Below are positions 17,356 to 26,611 of a stretch of DNA of 64,000 nt, piece after piece. This DNA is from Flavobacterium succinicans LMG 10402. GTDB lineage: Bacteria; Bacteroidota; Bacteroidia; Flavobacteriales; Flavobacteriaceae. The position numbers were made by a program, and so were the translations under genes. Position 1 is the first letter of the stretch; every line of letters starts with the position of its first letter. The stretch is taken from positions 62,001-126,000 of the forward strand of contig NZ_JATV01000008.1 in NCBI RefSeq assembly GCF_000611675.1, written 5' to 3'. The notes under the pieces were generated by a model. That model saw only the letters and a list, made by a program, of their open reading frames with translations. It was not told where the DNA came from and searched no databases.

Positions 17356-18204
17356 TTAAAACAGTTTTTCTTTCATTTTTTTCCAGCGGTAGTTTCTGAA
17401 AAATTTAGCTTGCTCTGCTGTTACAAATAATGGTTTGCCAGATGATTTTGCTTTCCAAAAACCCATTATGTAATCTATAAATAAAAGAGGTTTCCCTTTT
17501 CGCATGGCCAATTTTAATGATGAAATTGCCGTGATGATAAATCCGTAACCCAAGCTGTAAAAAGCTTCTCCTTGTTTGTATCGAGCGGCTTTGTTGTAGC
17601 TTGCGCCAGTTGGTTTGAGGTGTTTTACATGCAAACTTTCGTCAGTGACTACTTTCCAATTGTAAAACTTGCACAGCAACTCGTCAACGGTATCCCAACC
17701 CATTGCAGGTTTTAGCCCGCCAATTTGTTGGAAAGTCTCTTTTCGATAAGCTTTTAGCGCACCACGAATATGGTCTTTATCGGTTAAGTTTTCGAGTATC
17801 CACTCCCCATTTTTTTCGATGTAACAAAATCCACCCACCATGCCAATGCGCTCATCGGATTGGAAATGTTTGATAATGGTTTCGAAATAATTGGAAGGGA
17901 ATATTAAATCGGCATCAATCTTTACAATTAAATCATAGTTGTCGTCCAAGGTTTCGAATCCTTTTTCAAAAGCTTGAATGACTTTGCTACCTGGCAGATG
18001 TATGTTTTCTGATGATTTGTTGACTAAACTTATGTATGGATTGTTTTTAGCAAATTCCAATACAACATCAGAGGTTCTATCTGTTGAATTGTCATTGACC
18101 ACTACAATTTTTGAAGGCAATACAGTTTGCGAAATCAGTGATTGCAGTGTCAAACCAATTAAAGCTTCTTCGTTATAAGACGGTATGACGATGTAGTATT
18201 TCAT
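17356..18204 (-). CDS. Glycosyltransferase family 2
   Basis: A 282-aa GT-A fold enzyme. The N-terminus IVIPSYNEEALIGLTLQSL and VVNDNSTDRT are typical GT2. The metal-binding DxD-like KIDADLIFP is near residue 95, followed by GGFCYIEKNGEW. No membrane segments are obvious except a hydrophobic patch near 225. Donor and acceptor sugars are unknown. It lies upstream of a methyltransferase-like gene on the same strand order (that gene first, then this one), separated by an inverted repeat. Confidence 0.88.
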   Translation of the reverse strand: MKYYIVIPSYNEEALIGLTLQSLISQTVLPSKIVVVNDNSTDRTSDVVLEFAKNNPYISLVNKSSENIHLPGSKVIQAFEKGFETLDDNYDLIVKIDADLIFPSNYFETIIKHFQSDERIGMVGGFCYIEKNGEWILENLTDKDHIRGALKAYRKETFQQIGGLKPAMGWDTVDELLCKFYNWKVVTDESLHVKHLKPTGASYNKAARYKQGEAFYSLGYGFIITAISSLKLAMRKGKPLLFIDYIMGFWKAKSSGKPLFVTAEQAKFFRNYRWKKMKEKLF

Positions 18205-18228
18205 AAAAAATAAAATTCCAAAATTTTA

Positions 18229-18280
18229 AAATTCCAAATTCCAAAAGATTGGATGAGTCCAAAATTGGAAATTGGAATTT
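18229..18280. repeat. AT-rich inverted repeat
   Basis: AAATTCCAAATTCCAA (18229-18244) pairs at 15 of 16 positions with TTGGAAATTGGAATTT (18265-18280). It sits between two minus-strand genes and may act as a transcript-end or processing hairpin. Confidence 0.55.
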
Positions 18281-18298
18281 CATTTTTGTGATTTGTTT

Positions 18299-18820
18299 TT
18301 AGGCTCGTTCAGCGTAAACAATGTAATATCTTGGTGTAAAAAAACGCAATAGCGGACGGAAGCCTATTTTTTTTACGGGATGTGTAAATTTTTCTCTGGC
18401 AATGATTTTCCAGTCTGTTTTTTCTAACAACCAGTCCAATTGCCAGTCTTCAAATTCGTGGTAGTGTCTGTCCCACATGTCAGATTTGCTACGATAAGCA
18501 GGTGAAAACCATAAACGAAGTGGGATTGAAATCAATAATTTTTCGCATTTTACATTTTGTAAAACGGTATAGGGATTCAATAAATGTTCAAAGATTTCGA
18601 AGGCGGTAAAAACTGTATAGTCTTCAGTTTGTAAGGCGTTTTGATTGTTGTCTAAATCTTCGCCAGTGGTGTTTTTTACGGTATATCCATTTTCTTCCAT
18701 AATTTTTGAGAAAGGGTTAGGAACTCCTAAATCAAAAATGGTTTCTTGGGTAGTGATGTGTTTTTGTAAAAATTCTAAAGTATGCTTGAATCGTTTATTG
18801 GGAAATGTTTTTTCGTACAT
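18299..18820 (-). CDS. Methyltransferase-like protein
   Basis: A 173-aa protein resembling class I SAM methyltransferases in layout: TIFDLGVPNPFSKIMEENGY in place of a typical DxGxG loop, then a DYTVFTAFEIFEHLLNP block like the methyltransferase FEVxEH motif. The glycine-rich SAM loop is degenerate, so activity is uncertain. The start at 18820 (MYEKTFPNKRF) is preferred over a frame 12 codons longer. It may act with the downstream glycosyltransferase in glycan or lipid modification. Confidence 0.65.
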   Translation of the reverse strand: MYEKTFPNKRFKHTLEFLQKHITTQETIFDLGVPNPFSKIMEENGYTVKNTTGEDLDNNQNALQTEDYTVFTAFEIFEHLLNPYTVLQNVKCEKLLISIPLRLWFSPAYRSKSDMWDRHYHEFEDWQLDWLLEKTDWKIIAREKFTHPVKKIGFRPLLRFFTPRYYIVYAERA

Positions 18821-18891
18821 AGTAATGTGTGTTGACCTTTTGGAAACAAGGCGCAAATATACAAATTATATGCGTTTTGAAGGCATTGTAT

Positions 18892-19032
18892 AGCCCAGAT
18901 AAAAGCGAAAAGCCCACAGCTCTGGGGTTTAATTTTTGCTGGTGCATCAAAGCGACTAAAAGAAGCTCTTGAGGCGCCTTGTAAAAATAAACTCCAGGGC
19001 GAGGACTTGTAGTGGATAGCTGGATGGGCTCC
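18892..19032 (-). repeat. Dispersed ~140-bp flavobacterial element, copy A
   Basis: Read on the minus strand it shares CTTCTTTTAGTCGCTT, ACAAGTCCTC, GGGCTTTTC, ATCTGGGCT and overall layout with 49438-49578. CTGGAGTTTA and TAAACCCCAG arms can pair here, while different arms pair in the other copy. It fills the 258-base gap between the methyltransferase-like and KAS III genes. Confidence 0.85.
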
Positions 19033-19114
19033 TTATTATGTGGATAGTCCTTAGTGATTAGCATTTGTTAGGGAAACTTCAGCTAAGGACTTAGGACTAA
19101 GTTACTAATCACTA

Positions 19115-20173
19115 CTAATAGCGATATACAAAGGCGTTCACATTCATACCGGCACCAACGGAGGCAAACATAATGACGTCTCCTTTGTGAATTTCGTGGT
19201 TTTCGATTTGTCCTTTGGTGAGCAAGTCGAATAAGGTAGGAACAGTTGCAACACTGCTGTTGCCTAATTCGTGTATGCTCATGGGCATGATATCGGCAGG
19301 AGGCGTTTGTTTATAGAGTTTGTAGAATCTGTTGATGATGGCTTCGTCCATTTTTTCGTTCGCTTGATGGATGAGGATTTTTTTGACTTCGCTGATGTCG
19401 ATGCCGCTTTTATCCAAACAGCTTTTCATGGCTGCTGGCACTTTACTGAGTGCAAATTCGTAGATTTTACGTCCGTACATTTTAATGTAACGTGTTTTTG
19501 GATCTAAATCGGGATTGTATGATTTTCCGAAAAATAGATAATTGGCTTCGTCTATGGCAAAAGTTCCGCTTTCGTAAGAGAGCATACCTGTTTCAGAATC
19601 TGAGCCTTCAATAATAGCTGCTCCAGCTCCATCAGCATAAATCATAGAATCTCTATCGTGCGCATCTACAACTCTTGATAGGGTTTCGGCTCCAATGACT
19701 AAACAACGCTTGGCCATTCCTGAAGTAATAAAGGCATTGGCTTGTAGCACGCCTTCAATCCAACCAGGGCACCCGAAAAGAATGTCATAAGCCACACATT
19801 TTGGATTCTTGATTTGCAATTTGTTTTTTACTCTTGTCGCTAGACTTGGTAAAGTATCTGACTGAATGGTTCCGTGGTTTACATCGCCAAAATTATGGGC
19901 ATAAATGATGTAATCGATGGTTTCGGGATCAATTTTGGCATCTTCTATTGCTTTTTCGGAGGCAAGATGTGCCATGTCCGAAGAGTTGATATGATCCTCT
20001 GCATATCTGCGTTTTTCGATTCCAGTTATGCCTTTAAATTTATCGATAACCACATCATTAGGGTAGGCGAAAGGTGTTCCATCCTCGTTTAAAAAGACGT
20101 GTTTATCGAAGTCGGTATTTTGGATTTTTAGGGTTGGAATGTAACTTCCAATCCCTGTTATTTGTATTTTCAT
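19115..20173 (-). CDS. 3-oxoacyl-ACP synthase III (FabH-like)
   Basis: A 352-aa thiolase-fold condensing enzyme. The KAS III triad is present: Cys135 in FGCPGW, His269 in LIHQAN and Asn305 in ELGNSS. The C-terminal glycine-rich loop MFASVGAGMNVNAF is intact. It should condense an acyl-CoA or acyl-ACP with malonyl-ACP, but it differs from housekeeping FabH in the N-terminal half (long insert around 24-45), so a role in a special lipid or secondary pathway is possible. It stands alone. Confidence 0.88.
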   Translation of the reverse strand: MKIQITGIGSYIPTLKIQNTDFDKHVFLNEDGTPFAYPNDVVIDKFKGITGIEKRRYAEDHINSSDMAHLASEKAIEDAKIDPETIDYIIYAHNFGDVNHGTIQSDTLPSLATRVKNKLQIKNPKCVAYDILFGCPGWIEGVLQANAFITSGMAKRCLVIGAETLSRVVDAHDRDSMIYADGAGAAIIEGSDSETGMLSYESGTFAIDEANYLFFGKSYNPDLDPKTRYIKMYGRKIYEFALSKVPAAMKSCLDKSGIDISEVKKILIHQANEKMDEAIINRFYKLYKQTPPADIMPMSIHELGNSSVATVPTLFDLLTKGQIENHEIHKGDVIMFASVGAGMNVNAFVYRY

Positions 20174-20320
20174 TAGATATAAATTGGCATTATAAATGCT
20201 AAAGTAAGCATTAAAAAATAATTTGTAGCAGAAAATATACTATGCATGCATATAATTATCAAATAACAGTATTTTTGATGATTTATTGTATATTTTTTAA
20301 TGAAATTTATATTTTTTTGT

Positions 20321-20340
20321 TATTTCAATCGATTGAAATA
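20321..20340. repeat. Perfect 20-bp palindrome
   Basis: TATTTCAATC followed directly by GATTGAAATA is a perfect palindrome about 150 bases upstream of the KAS III start, in an AT-rich gap. A shorter one, TATGCATGCATA, lies about 80 bases nearer to that gene. Either could be a regulator site. Confidence 0.55.
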
Positions 20341-20413
20341 AGCTGTTATTAAGCTTTTTATTTTTTTGAAGGTTATCCTGAGTTGTTTTTTGTGAACGTA
20401 TTATTTTGGAATA

Positions 20414-20445
20414 AAAAAACCCGACAAATTTTATTCTGTCGGGTT
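20414..20445 (-). terminator. Terminator after gcvP
   Basis: On the minus strand AACCCGACA and TGTCGGGTT form a 9-bp stem followed by a T-run, 26 bases beyond the gcvP stop. Confidence 0.88.
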
Positions 20446-20470
20446 ATGTAAATCAGATAGTGTTCGTTTT

Positions 20471-23320
20471 TTAACTTTCCATATATGCTTCAATAGGAGC
20501 ACAGCTACAAACTAGGTTTCTATCTCCGTAAGCATCATCGGCTCTGCGAACGGTTGGCCAGAATTTGTTTTCAGCGATGTAATCCAATGGGAAAGCAGCT
20601 TGTTCTCTGCTGTATGGGAAATCCCAAGTTTCAGCAGTTAGCATTGCTAAAGTATGAGGTGAATTTTTCAATACATTATTACTGTCCTCGATAGTTGCTG
20701 CTTCAATTTCTTTTCGGATGGAAATCATAGCATCACAGAAACGATCCAATTCTTCTAAGTTTTCACTTTCGGTTGGTTCGATCATTAAAGTACCTGCTAC
20801 TGGGAAAGAAACGGTTGGAGCATGGAAACCATAATCCATTAAACGTTTAGCGATATCAGTTACTTCGATTCCTTTTTGTTTGAATGGGCGACATTCCAAA
20901 ATCATTTCGTGAGCTGCACGACCCATTTCCCCAGAATATAACGTGTCATAGTGACCGTTTAGTTTTTCTTTGATGTAGTTGGCATTTAAAATAGCGTGTT
21001 CCGTTGCTGATTTTAATCCCTCAGCACCTAACATAGAAATGTATCCATAAGAAATTAGGCAAACCAAAGCAGATCCCCAAGGTGCAGCAGAAATAGCGGT
21101 AATTGCATGTTCTCCTCCAGTTGGAATTACTGGGTTTGATGGTAAAAATGGAACCAATTGAGGCGCCACACAAATTGGTCCAACACCTGGTCCACCACCA
21201 CCGTGAGGAATCGCGAAGGTTTTGTGTAAGTTCAAGTGGCAAACATCCGCTCCAATAGTTGCTGGATTAGTCAAGCCTACTTGAGCGTTCATGTTCGCGC
21301 CGTCCATGTATACTTGACCACCGTTGTCGTGAATTAATTTTGTTATTTCGATAATGGCACTTTCATAAACTCCGTGAGTAGATGGATAAGTAACCATCAA
21401 ACACGAAAGGTTGTCTTTGTGTAGCATCGCTTTTTCACGTAAATCTTCTACGTCAATGTTTCCGTTGTCTAAGGTTTTGGTTACCACTATTTTCATACCT
21501 GCCATAGCAGCAGAAGCTGGGTTGGTTCCGTGAGCTGAAGATGGAATTAAAGCGATGTTTCTGTGGTGATCTCCACGAGATTGGTGGTATGCACGAATCA
21601 CCATTAATCCTGCATATTCTCCTTGCGCTCCTGAGTTAGGTTGCAAAGTAGTACCAGCAAATCCAGTGATTACATTTAATTGTTGTTCTAATTTGCGCAA
21701 CATTTCTTGGTATCCTTGTGCTTGATCTAGTGGAGCAAAAGGATGTATGTTGTTCCATTGTGGGTTGCTAAGTGGCAACATTTCAGAAGCTGCGTTTAAT
21801 TTCATTGTACAAGAACCTAAGGAAATCATCGAATGGTTCAATGATAAATCTTTACGCTCAAGCATTTTGATGTAACGCATCATAGCTGATTCAGAATGGT
21901 ATTTATTGAAAACATCGTGTTGTAAAAACGAAGATGTTCTGTTCAATTCTTCTGGGAAATGATTGGTAACTGTTAATTCAGCAATCTCAGGAGCTTGAGT
22001 TCCTTTTGCGGCAGCGAAAATGCTAACAATTTTGGCTACGTCTTCGATGCTAGTGGTTTCGTTGAATGCAATAGAAACTGTTGCTTCGTCGATGTAGAAA
22101 AAGTTGATTTGGTTTTGCTCTGCTACTACTTTAATTTTTTGAGAATCTGCCTTCACTACAATAGTGTCGAAGAAAGCGCTATTGGTTTGCTCGTAGCCTA
22201 ATTTAGTCAATTCGTTAGCAGTTGTTGCTGCAACAGCGTGTACTTTATTAGCGATATAGCGTAAGCCTTTAGGTCCGTGGTAAACGGCATACATCCCTGC
22301 CATTACAGACAATAATACTTGTGCTGTACAGATATTTGAGGTAGCTTTTTCACGTTTGATGTGTTGCTCACGAGTTCCTAAAGCCATTCTCAATGCTCTA
22401 TTTCCGTTCGCATCAATAGTTACTCCGATAATACGGCCTGGCATAGAGCGTTTGTATTCGTTTTTGGTAGCAAAGTACGCAGCGTGAGGTCCACCATATC
22501 CTAATGGAATTCCGAAACGTTGTGTAGTACCAATTACTACAGCTGCTCCCATTTCACCTGGAGGAGTCAATTTGGTTAAACTCAAAATATCAGCTGCAAC
22601 GGCTACTTTGATTTCGTTTGCTGCAGCTTTTGAAATAAATTGTGAATAGTCATATACTTGACCGAATTTACCTGGATATTGCAACATCGCACCGAAGAAC
22701 TCTTCTGAAAATTCAAAAGTTTCGTGGTTACCAACTACCAATTCGATTCCGATTGGCGTAGAACGTGTTTGCAAAACCGATAACGTCTGTGGTAAAATTT
22801 CTTCAGAAACGAAGAATTTGTTGGTATTGTTTTTCTTTTGATCGCGAGTTCTTACATCAAAAAGTAAAGCCATAGCTTCAGCCGCTGCTGTACCTTCGTC
22901 AAGAAGTGAGGCATTGGCAATTTCCATTCCAGTTAATTCAATAACCATCGTTTGGAAGTTCAAAATCGCTTCTAAACGACCTTGTGCGATTTCGGCTTGG
23001 TAAGGAGTGTAAGCCGTGTACCATCCTGGGTTTTCAAAAATATTTCTTTGAATAACAGCAGGAACAATTGCTTGATGATATCCTAAACCAATATAGGATT
23101 GGAAAACTTTATTTTTGTTCCCTAATTCTTGAATGTGTTTTGCAAATTCATATTCTGTCATGGCAGGATCCAATTGCAATGGTGCTTTTAGACGAATGTC
23201 ATCTGGAAGGGTTTCATAAACGAGTCGTTCTATCGAATCAACTCCAATGGTTTTCAACATGTGTTGAAGGTCATTCTCTCTTGGACCAATGTGTCTTAAA
23301 GCAAAAGCATCTGTTCTCAT
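20471..23320 (-). CDS. gcvP: Glycine dehydrogenase (decarboxylating), P-protein
   Basis: A 949-aa PLP enzyme of the glycine cleavage system; it decarboxylates glycine and passes the aminomethyl group to lipoyl-H-protein. It has the fused two-half form: the N-terminal half begins FALRHIGPRENDLQHML, the C-terminal half holds the PLP lysine at K700 in NLHKTFAIPHGGGGPG, and SLGSCTMKLNA lies between. The length is normal. gcvT and gcvH are not nearby, as is common in Bacteroidetes. I see no glycine riboswitch in the ~120-base leader. Confidence 0.97.
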   Translation of the reverse strand: MRTDAFALRHIGPRENDLQHMLKTIGVDSIERLVYETLPDDIRLKAPLQLDPAMTEYEFAKHIQELGNKNKVFQSYIGLGYHQAIVPAVIQRNIFENPGWYTAYTPYQAEIAQGRLEAILNFQTMVIELTGMEIANASLLDEGTAAAEAMALLFDVRTRDQKKNNTNKFFVSEEILPQTLSVLQTRSTPIGIELVVGNHETFEFSEEFFGAMLQYPGKFGQVYDYSQFISKAAANEIKVAVAADILSLTKLTPPGEMGAAVVIGTTQRFGIPLGYGGPHAAYFATKNEYKRSMPGRIIGVTIDANGNRALRMALGTREQHIKREKATSNICTAQVLLSVMAGMYAVYHGPKGLRYIANKVHAVAATTANELTKLGYEQTNSAFFDTIVVKADSQKIKVVAEQNQINFFYIDEATVSIAFNETTSIEDVAKIVSIFAAAKGTQAPEIAELTVTNHFPEELNRTSSFLQHDVFNKYHSESAMMRYIKMLERKDLSLNHSMISLGSCTMKLNAASEMLPLSNPQWNNIHPFAPLDQAQGYQEMLRKLEQQLNVITGFAGTTLQPNSGAQGEYAGLMVIRAYHQSRGDHHRNIALIPSSAHGTNPASAAMAGMKIVVTKTLDNGNIDVEDLREKAMLHKDNLSCLMVTYPSTHGVYESAIIEITKLIHDNGGQVYMDGANMNAQVGLTNPATIGADVCHLNLHKTFAIPHGGGGPGVGPICVAPQLVPFLPSNPVIPTGGEHAITAISAAPWGSALVCLISYGYISMLGAEGLKSATEHAILNANYIKEKLNGHYDTLYSGEMGRAAHEMILECRPFKQKGIEVTDIAKRLMDYGFHAPTVSFPVAGTLMIEPTESENLEELDRFCDAMISIRKEIEAATIEDSNNVLKNSPHTLAMLTAETWDFPYSREQAAFPLDYIAENKFWPTVRRADDAYGDRNLVCSCAPIEAYMES

Positions 23321-23445
23321 TTGTACTAAATAGTGTTTTTATTTCTTTATCAAAAAGGGTTTACTTGTAACGTTTTGGATTACTTTTGAAAAAATCAATC
23401 CAACCCCATGGAATAAAGAACTGTAAGTGTTGTTTTTTTGATGCG

Positions 23446-23453
23446 CAAAAATA
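23446..23453 (-). promoter_or_regulatory. Putative -7 box for gcvP
   Basis: On the minus strand TATTTTTG matches the TAnnTTTG consensus about 125 bases before the gcvP start. The -33 spacing is poor. Confidence 0.35.
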
Positions 23454-23550
23454 AGTATTATTAGTAATTTCTAACCAATTTTAACGGGTAATTTTTATAG
23501 ATTTTTCAGCCAAATTCAGCATTTAATTATAATTGATTAATTTTTGTTTA

Positions 23551-24357
23551 ATGAAGATTTTCAGACAGTTGTTTAACTTTTATATCAAAGGCAGTCTTCA
23601 CGTGGGCTTATCGTGTTTGGCTTTATTTTGTATTACTCAACAACAGTTATTTTTTCCTTCTTCCTTTGCTTTGGCTTTATTTGTTTTCTTAGGGACCATT
23701 TTGGCTTACAACTTTGTGAAATACGAATTTTTAGTTCGAGTAAGAAAAACTCAGATTCGAAAGGAGTTAAAGATAATTGTTGGTTTTAGTGGTCTGATTT
23801 TTTTGGGAATGCTTTACTGCCTTTTTCAATTGCAATGGAGAACACAACTAGTAGCTTTTTTTGTTGTAATACTCACTTTTTTATATGCTTTGCCTTTTTT
23901 TCCTAATCGAAGCAATGCTAGGAATTGGAAAGGTATTAAAATTTATATCGTGTCTTTGTGTTGGACTTTGGCGACTGTTTTTTTGCCTGTTTTAGAAGGG
24001 GATTTTTCATTAGATGTTTTTGTTCTTCTGTATGGTTTGCAGCGGTTTCTTTTGGTATTTGTTCTCATCCTAATTTTTGAAATCGTCGATTTGAAAAACG
24101 ATGATCCCTTATTGCAAACCGTTCCACAACACATAGGACTGGAACGAACTAAGAAGCTAGGTTTTGGTTTGTTGATTTTTTTTCTAGCGTTGGATTTTTG
24201 GACTGGGAACTTTAGTTTGCTTTCTCTATTTTTTATCCTAGTTACTGCCTTTTTTTTGGCTTTTGCCCATGAAAAACGTTCACATTATTATACTATATTT
24301 TGGGTGGAGGCTATTCCAGTTTTTTGGTGGATAACACTTCTTTTTTATCAACATTAA
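23551..24357 (+). CDS. UbiA-like polytopic membrane protein
   Basis: A 268-aa hydrophobic protein with about eight membrane segments and the loop pattern of UbiA-type prenyltransferases (LAYNFVKYEF, then FEIVDLKNDDPLLQTVPQHIG). The first UbiA motif (NxxxDxxxD) reads NFVKYEF and lacks the usual aspartates; the second resembles a partial aspartate motif. It may therefore be a divergent or inactive UbiA homologue. The ATG at 23551 is chosen over an upstream TTG. It is the last gene before the biosynthetic island and is not clearly part of it. Confidence 0.6.
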   Translation: MKIFRQLFNFYIKGSLHVGLSCLALFCITQQQLFFPSSFALALFVFLGTILAYNFVKYEFLVRVRKTQIRKELKIIVGFSGLIFLGMLYCLFQLQWRTQLVAFFVVILTFLYALPFFPNRSNARNWKGIKIYIVSLCWTLATVFLPVLEGDFSLDVFVLLYGLQRFLLVFVLILIFEIVDLKNDDPLLQTVPQHIGLERTKKLGFGLLIFFLALDFWTGNFSLLSLFFILVTAFFLAFAHEKRSHYYTIFWVEAIPVFWWITLLFYQH

Positions 24358-24703
24358 GTAATCTTCATTTTTGATGAGTTGATTTTCTGCAAATAGTATT
24401 TGCTTTTACTTGTCTTTTTTGTTTTGTAACAAAGAATCTCTTTCTCATGTCATTTTTAGGTTTAATTCTTTAGTTCTAATATAGTTTTATAAGGTAAAGT
24501 ACATCCAATTCACTATTCCAAATAAGAAAAGACATAGAAATAATCAGAGTTCTTTGTAACACAAGCATAAAATTCAACGCATATATTTTACTCTTCTTAA
24601 TGGCATTATAATAATGAAACTAAAGCAGATGATTTTTGCTTAATAGTTCAACTGTTAAGATTGAGCCTTAATATTTGGATAGAAAAATAAAACCTAAAAA
24701 ACG
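24358..24703. other. Gap before the biosynthetic island
   Basis: This 346-base AT-rich region holds no gene I can support. It contains CATGTCATTTTT (24446-24457) and a segment around 24607-24625 that matches the leader repeats at 26612 and 29933 over short runs, so it may be a decayed or rearranged copy of that leader. Confidence 0.4.
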
Positions 24704-25453
24704 ATGATTACAAATAGTGCTATTGCTATTGAGCTTTATCTGCTTTGTTTTAATGAGGAGAAAATGATTTTACATACTCTAAATTATTATTCTAAAATAT
24801 GTAGTAAAATAATCATTATTGATAATCAAAGTTCAGATAATTCGATTTGTTTAGCAAGTGACTATAAAAACATAGAATTCTGGTATTTAGATACTGGAAA
24901 TGAGTTTGTAGAGGATAAATTGACAGAGTCAAAGAATAATTGTTGGAAAGGTAGTACAGCAGATTATGTAATTGTTTGTGATATGGATGAATTTTTATAC
25001 GACGAGCAATTGTTAGAAAAGTTGTTGATGGCTAAAGAACAAAAAATAATTATGCCTACTGTGATTGGTTATAACATGATGAGTGATGATTTTCCAACAA
25101 ATTACGAAAGCTTGATAACGGAGCAAATTAAATATGGTGTTCGATCTGAAAGATTTGATAAACAAATCATTTTTGATCCTAAAAAAGTAAAAGAGATAAA
25201 CTATAGGCCTGGTGCGCATCTGTGTCAGCCTGTTTTCTATGGAAATAGAATTGAATCTTCAAAAATAGAATTGAAACTTTTACACTATAAATACCTTGGA
25301 AAAGATTATTTGTATAAAAAACATAAAGGATATGCAAATAGAATGAGCGAAATCAGTAAGGACAAAAAACATGGGGCTGAGTACCTTGATGGGGAGAGTT
25401 ATATTGATAGTATTTTTGAATCATCAAAATTTCTCGAGAAAATTATTCCATAA
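24704..25453 (+). CDS. Glycosyltransferase family 2-like
   Basis: A 249-aa GT-A type enzyme: N-terminal LCFNEEKMILHTLNYYSK and IIIDNQSSDNS, then the metal-binding DMDEF at residues 93-97. The YKYLGKDYLYKKHKGYANR segment near the C-terminus resembles GT2 proteins of exopolysaccharide clusters. Sugar donor and acceptor are unknown. It is the first gene of the island and is followed 31 bases later by another glycosyltransferase, so the two probably form one operon. Confidence 0.78.
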   Translation: MITNSAIAIELYLLCFNEEKMILHTLNYYSKICSKIIIIDNQSSDNSICLASDYKNIEFWYLDTGNEFVEDKLTESKNNCWKGSTADYVIVCDMDEFLYDEQLLEKLLMAKEQKIIMPTVIGYNMMSDDFPTNYESLITEQIKYGVRSERFDKQIIFDPKKVKEINYRPGAHLCQPVFYGNRIESSKIELKLLHYKYLGKDYLYKKHKGYANRMSEISKDKKHGAEYLDGESYIDSIFESSKFLEKIIP

Positions 25454-25484
25454 GTTAAAAAAAAATAACTAAAATCAAGACAAA

Positions 25485-26468
25485 ATGGACTTTACAATTG
25501 ACTTTACCTCTGGAGGGAATCATGGTCATCAACTTAAAGACGCATTAGGAGGGCTTACTATTGGGCGCTTATTTGATCTCAATTATGTGAATACACCCTA
25601 TGAATATTTGGATTATTTTGGCTTTGGATATAAATATCCTGTTGTTGAGCGAGCGGATCGTGAATTAAAATATAAAAATATAGTAAGAGTTGAAGGCCCT
25701 CTTTGGTGCGGAATTGACGACTATGAGGAGTTACTAGAACATTTCACGAAAGTGTTACCCGAAAATAGTAATGATACTTTGGTCATTTTTGAAAATGCTT
25801 TACGAATTCATCCATTTCAAACAATACCATGGTATTTAGAAGGAAGAACCCAACAGAATGTTTTTAGTGAAATTCAACATGAGTTCTCTAGTAATTTTAA
25901 TGAAATACATTCATTAGAAGTAACCGAATTTAGATCGCCTATTGAAGTTGCTGTTCATATTAATAGGGGAACGGATTATGATAGAGAGAAGTTTCCACAA
26001 CACTTTACAAGTCCCTATGCAGTAAGATATATGTTTGATATGGATTATTATGAGAATATCATTTTGCATATAGAAAAGGCCTGTGGTGTAGGTAAGGTTC
26101 ATTTTAGTATTTATACTGAAAAACAAAATTCTGAGGATATTTTACAAAGATTTTCGAATAGAAAGCACACTAGAGTTTTACTTGGTTCTGATCGTGAGCA
26201 AAAAAACTATGATCAAATTCATGCTATTTTTAAATCCTTTGTTCAAGCTGATATTTTGGTTTGCTCCAATAGTAGTTTCTCGGTAATGTGCGCATATTTC
26301 CGTAAAGGCAGAAAAACCGTATATCATCCTCATCTTCAATTGCGCTATTTACCAGGACCCAATTACATAAAAACCGAAGATGATGGTAGTCTAGATATAG
26401 AGTTGTTACGACAAGAAATAAGTTTTGACACCTTTTCGATAAACCCCTCCTATACCACTACAGCGTAA
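25485..26468 (+). CDS. GT11-like (fucosyltransferase-fold) protein
   Basis: A 327-aa protein. HINRGTDY at residues 158-165 resembles the HxRRGDY donor motif of alpha-1,2-fucosyltransferases, FSIYTEKQNSEDIL resembles the following strand, and NSSFS at 262-266 matches their NSSFSWW block. The GNHGHQLKDALGGL start is also like the GT11 N-terminal GNQ(L)FQ segment. The key second arginine is replaced (NRGTD instead of RRGD), so donor choice may differ. It follows a GT2 gene in the same operon; both may decorate the island's product or the cell surface. Confidence 0.65.
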   Translation: MDFTIDFTSGGNHGHQLKDALGGLTIGRLFDLNYVNTPYEYLDYFGFGYKYPVVERADRELKYKNIVRVEGPLWCGIDDYEELLEHFTKVLPENSNDTLVIFENALRIHPFQTIPWYLEGRTQQNVFSEIQHEFSSNFNEIHSLEVTEFRSPIEVAVHINRGTDYDREKFPQHFTSPYAVRYMFDMDYYENIILHIEKACGVGKVHFSIYTEKQNSEDILQRFSNRKHTRVLLGSDREQKNYDQIHAIFKSFVQADILVCSNSSFSVMCAYFRKGRKTVYHPHLQLRYLPGPNYIKTEDDGSLDIELLRQEISFDTFSINPSYTTTA

Positions 26469-26507
26469 ATTGTTCTCTAGTTGATTTATACCTTTCAAAA
26501 ACAATTT
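26467..26507 (+). terminator. Weak hairpin after the GT11-like gene
   Basis: AAATTGTT (overlapping the stop) pairs with AACAATTT followed by a T-run. The stem is short and all A/T apart from one pair. Confidence 0.35.
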
Positions 26508-26611
26508 TTTTTTCACATCCTAACGAGTAACTATTCATTATTTTTAAAAAATAAATTATTTGTCATTGATAATGAATGATTTATGTTTTAAAAATGGGCT
26601 CATCGTGTTAA

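Noticed and set aside
18795..19064. 89-codon open frame on the minus strand before the KAS III gene
   Set aside because: It lies almost wholly within the dispersed ~140-bp element, and its homologous copy at 49438 has no matching frame.
23321..23550. Possible glycine riboswitch upstream of gcvP
   Set aside because: I found none of the paired glycine-aptamer features; the leader is short and AT-rich.
25485..26468. Calling the protein an alpha-1,2-fucosyltransferase outright
   Set aside because: The donor motif reads HINRGTDY instead of HxRRGDY, so fold similarity is supported but the reaction is not.
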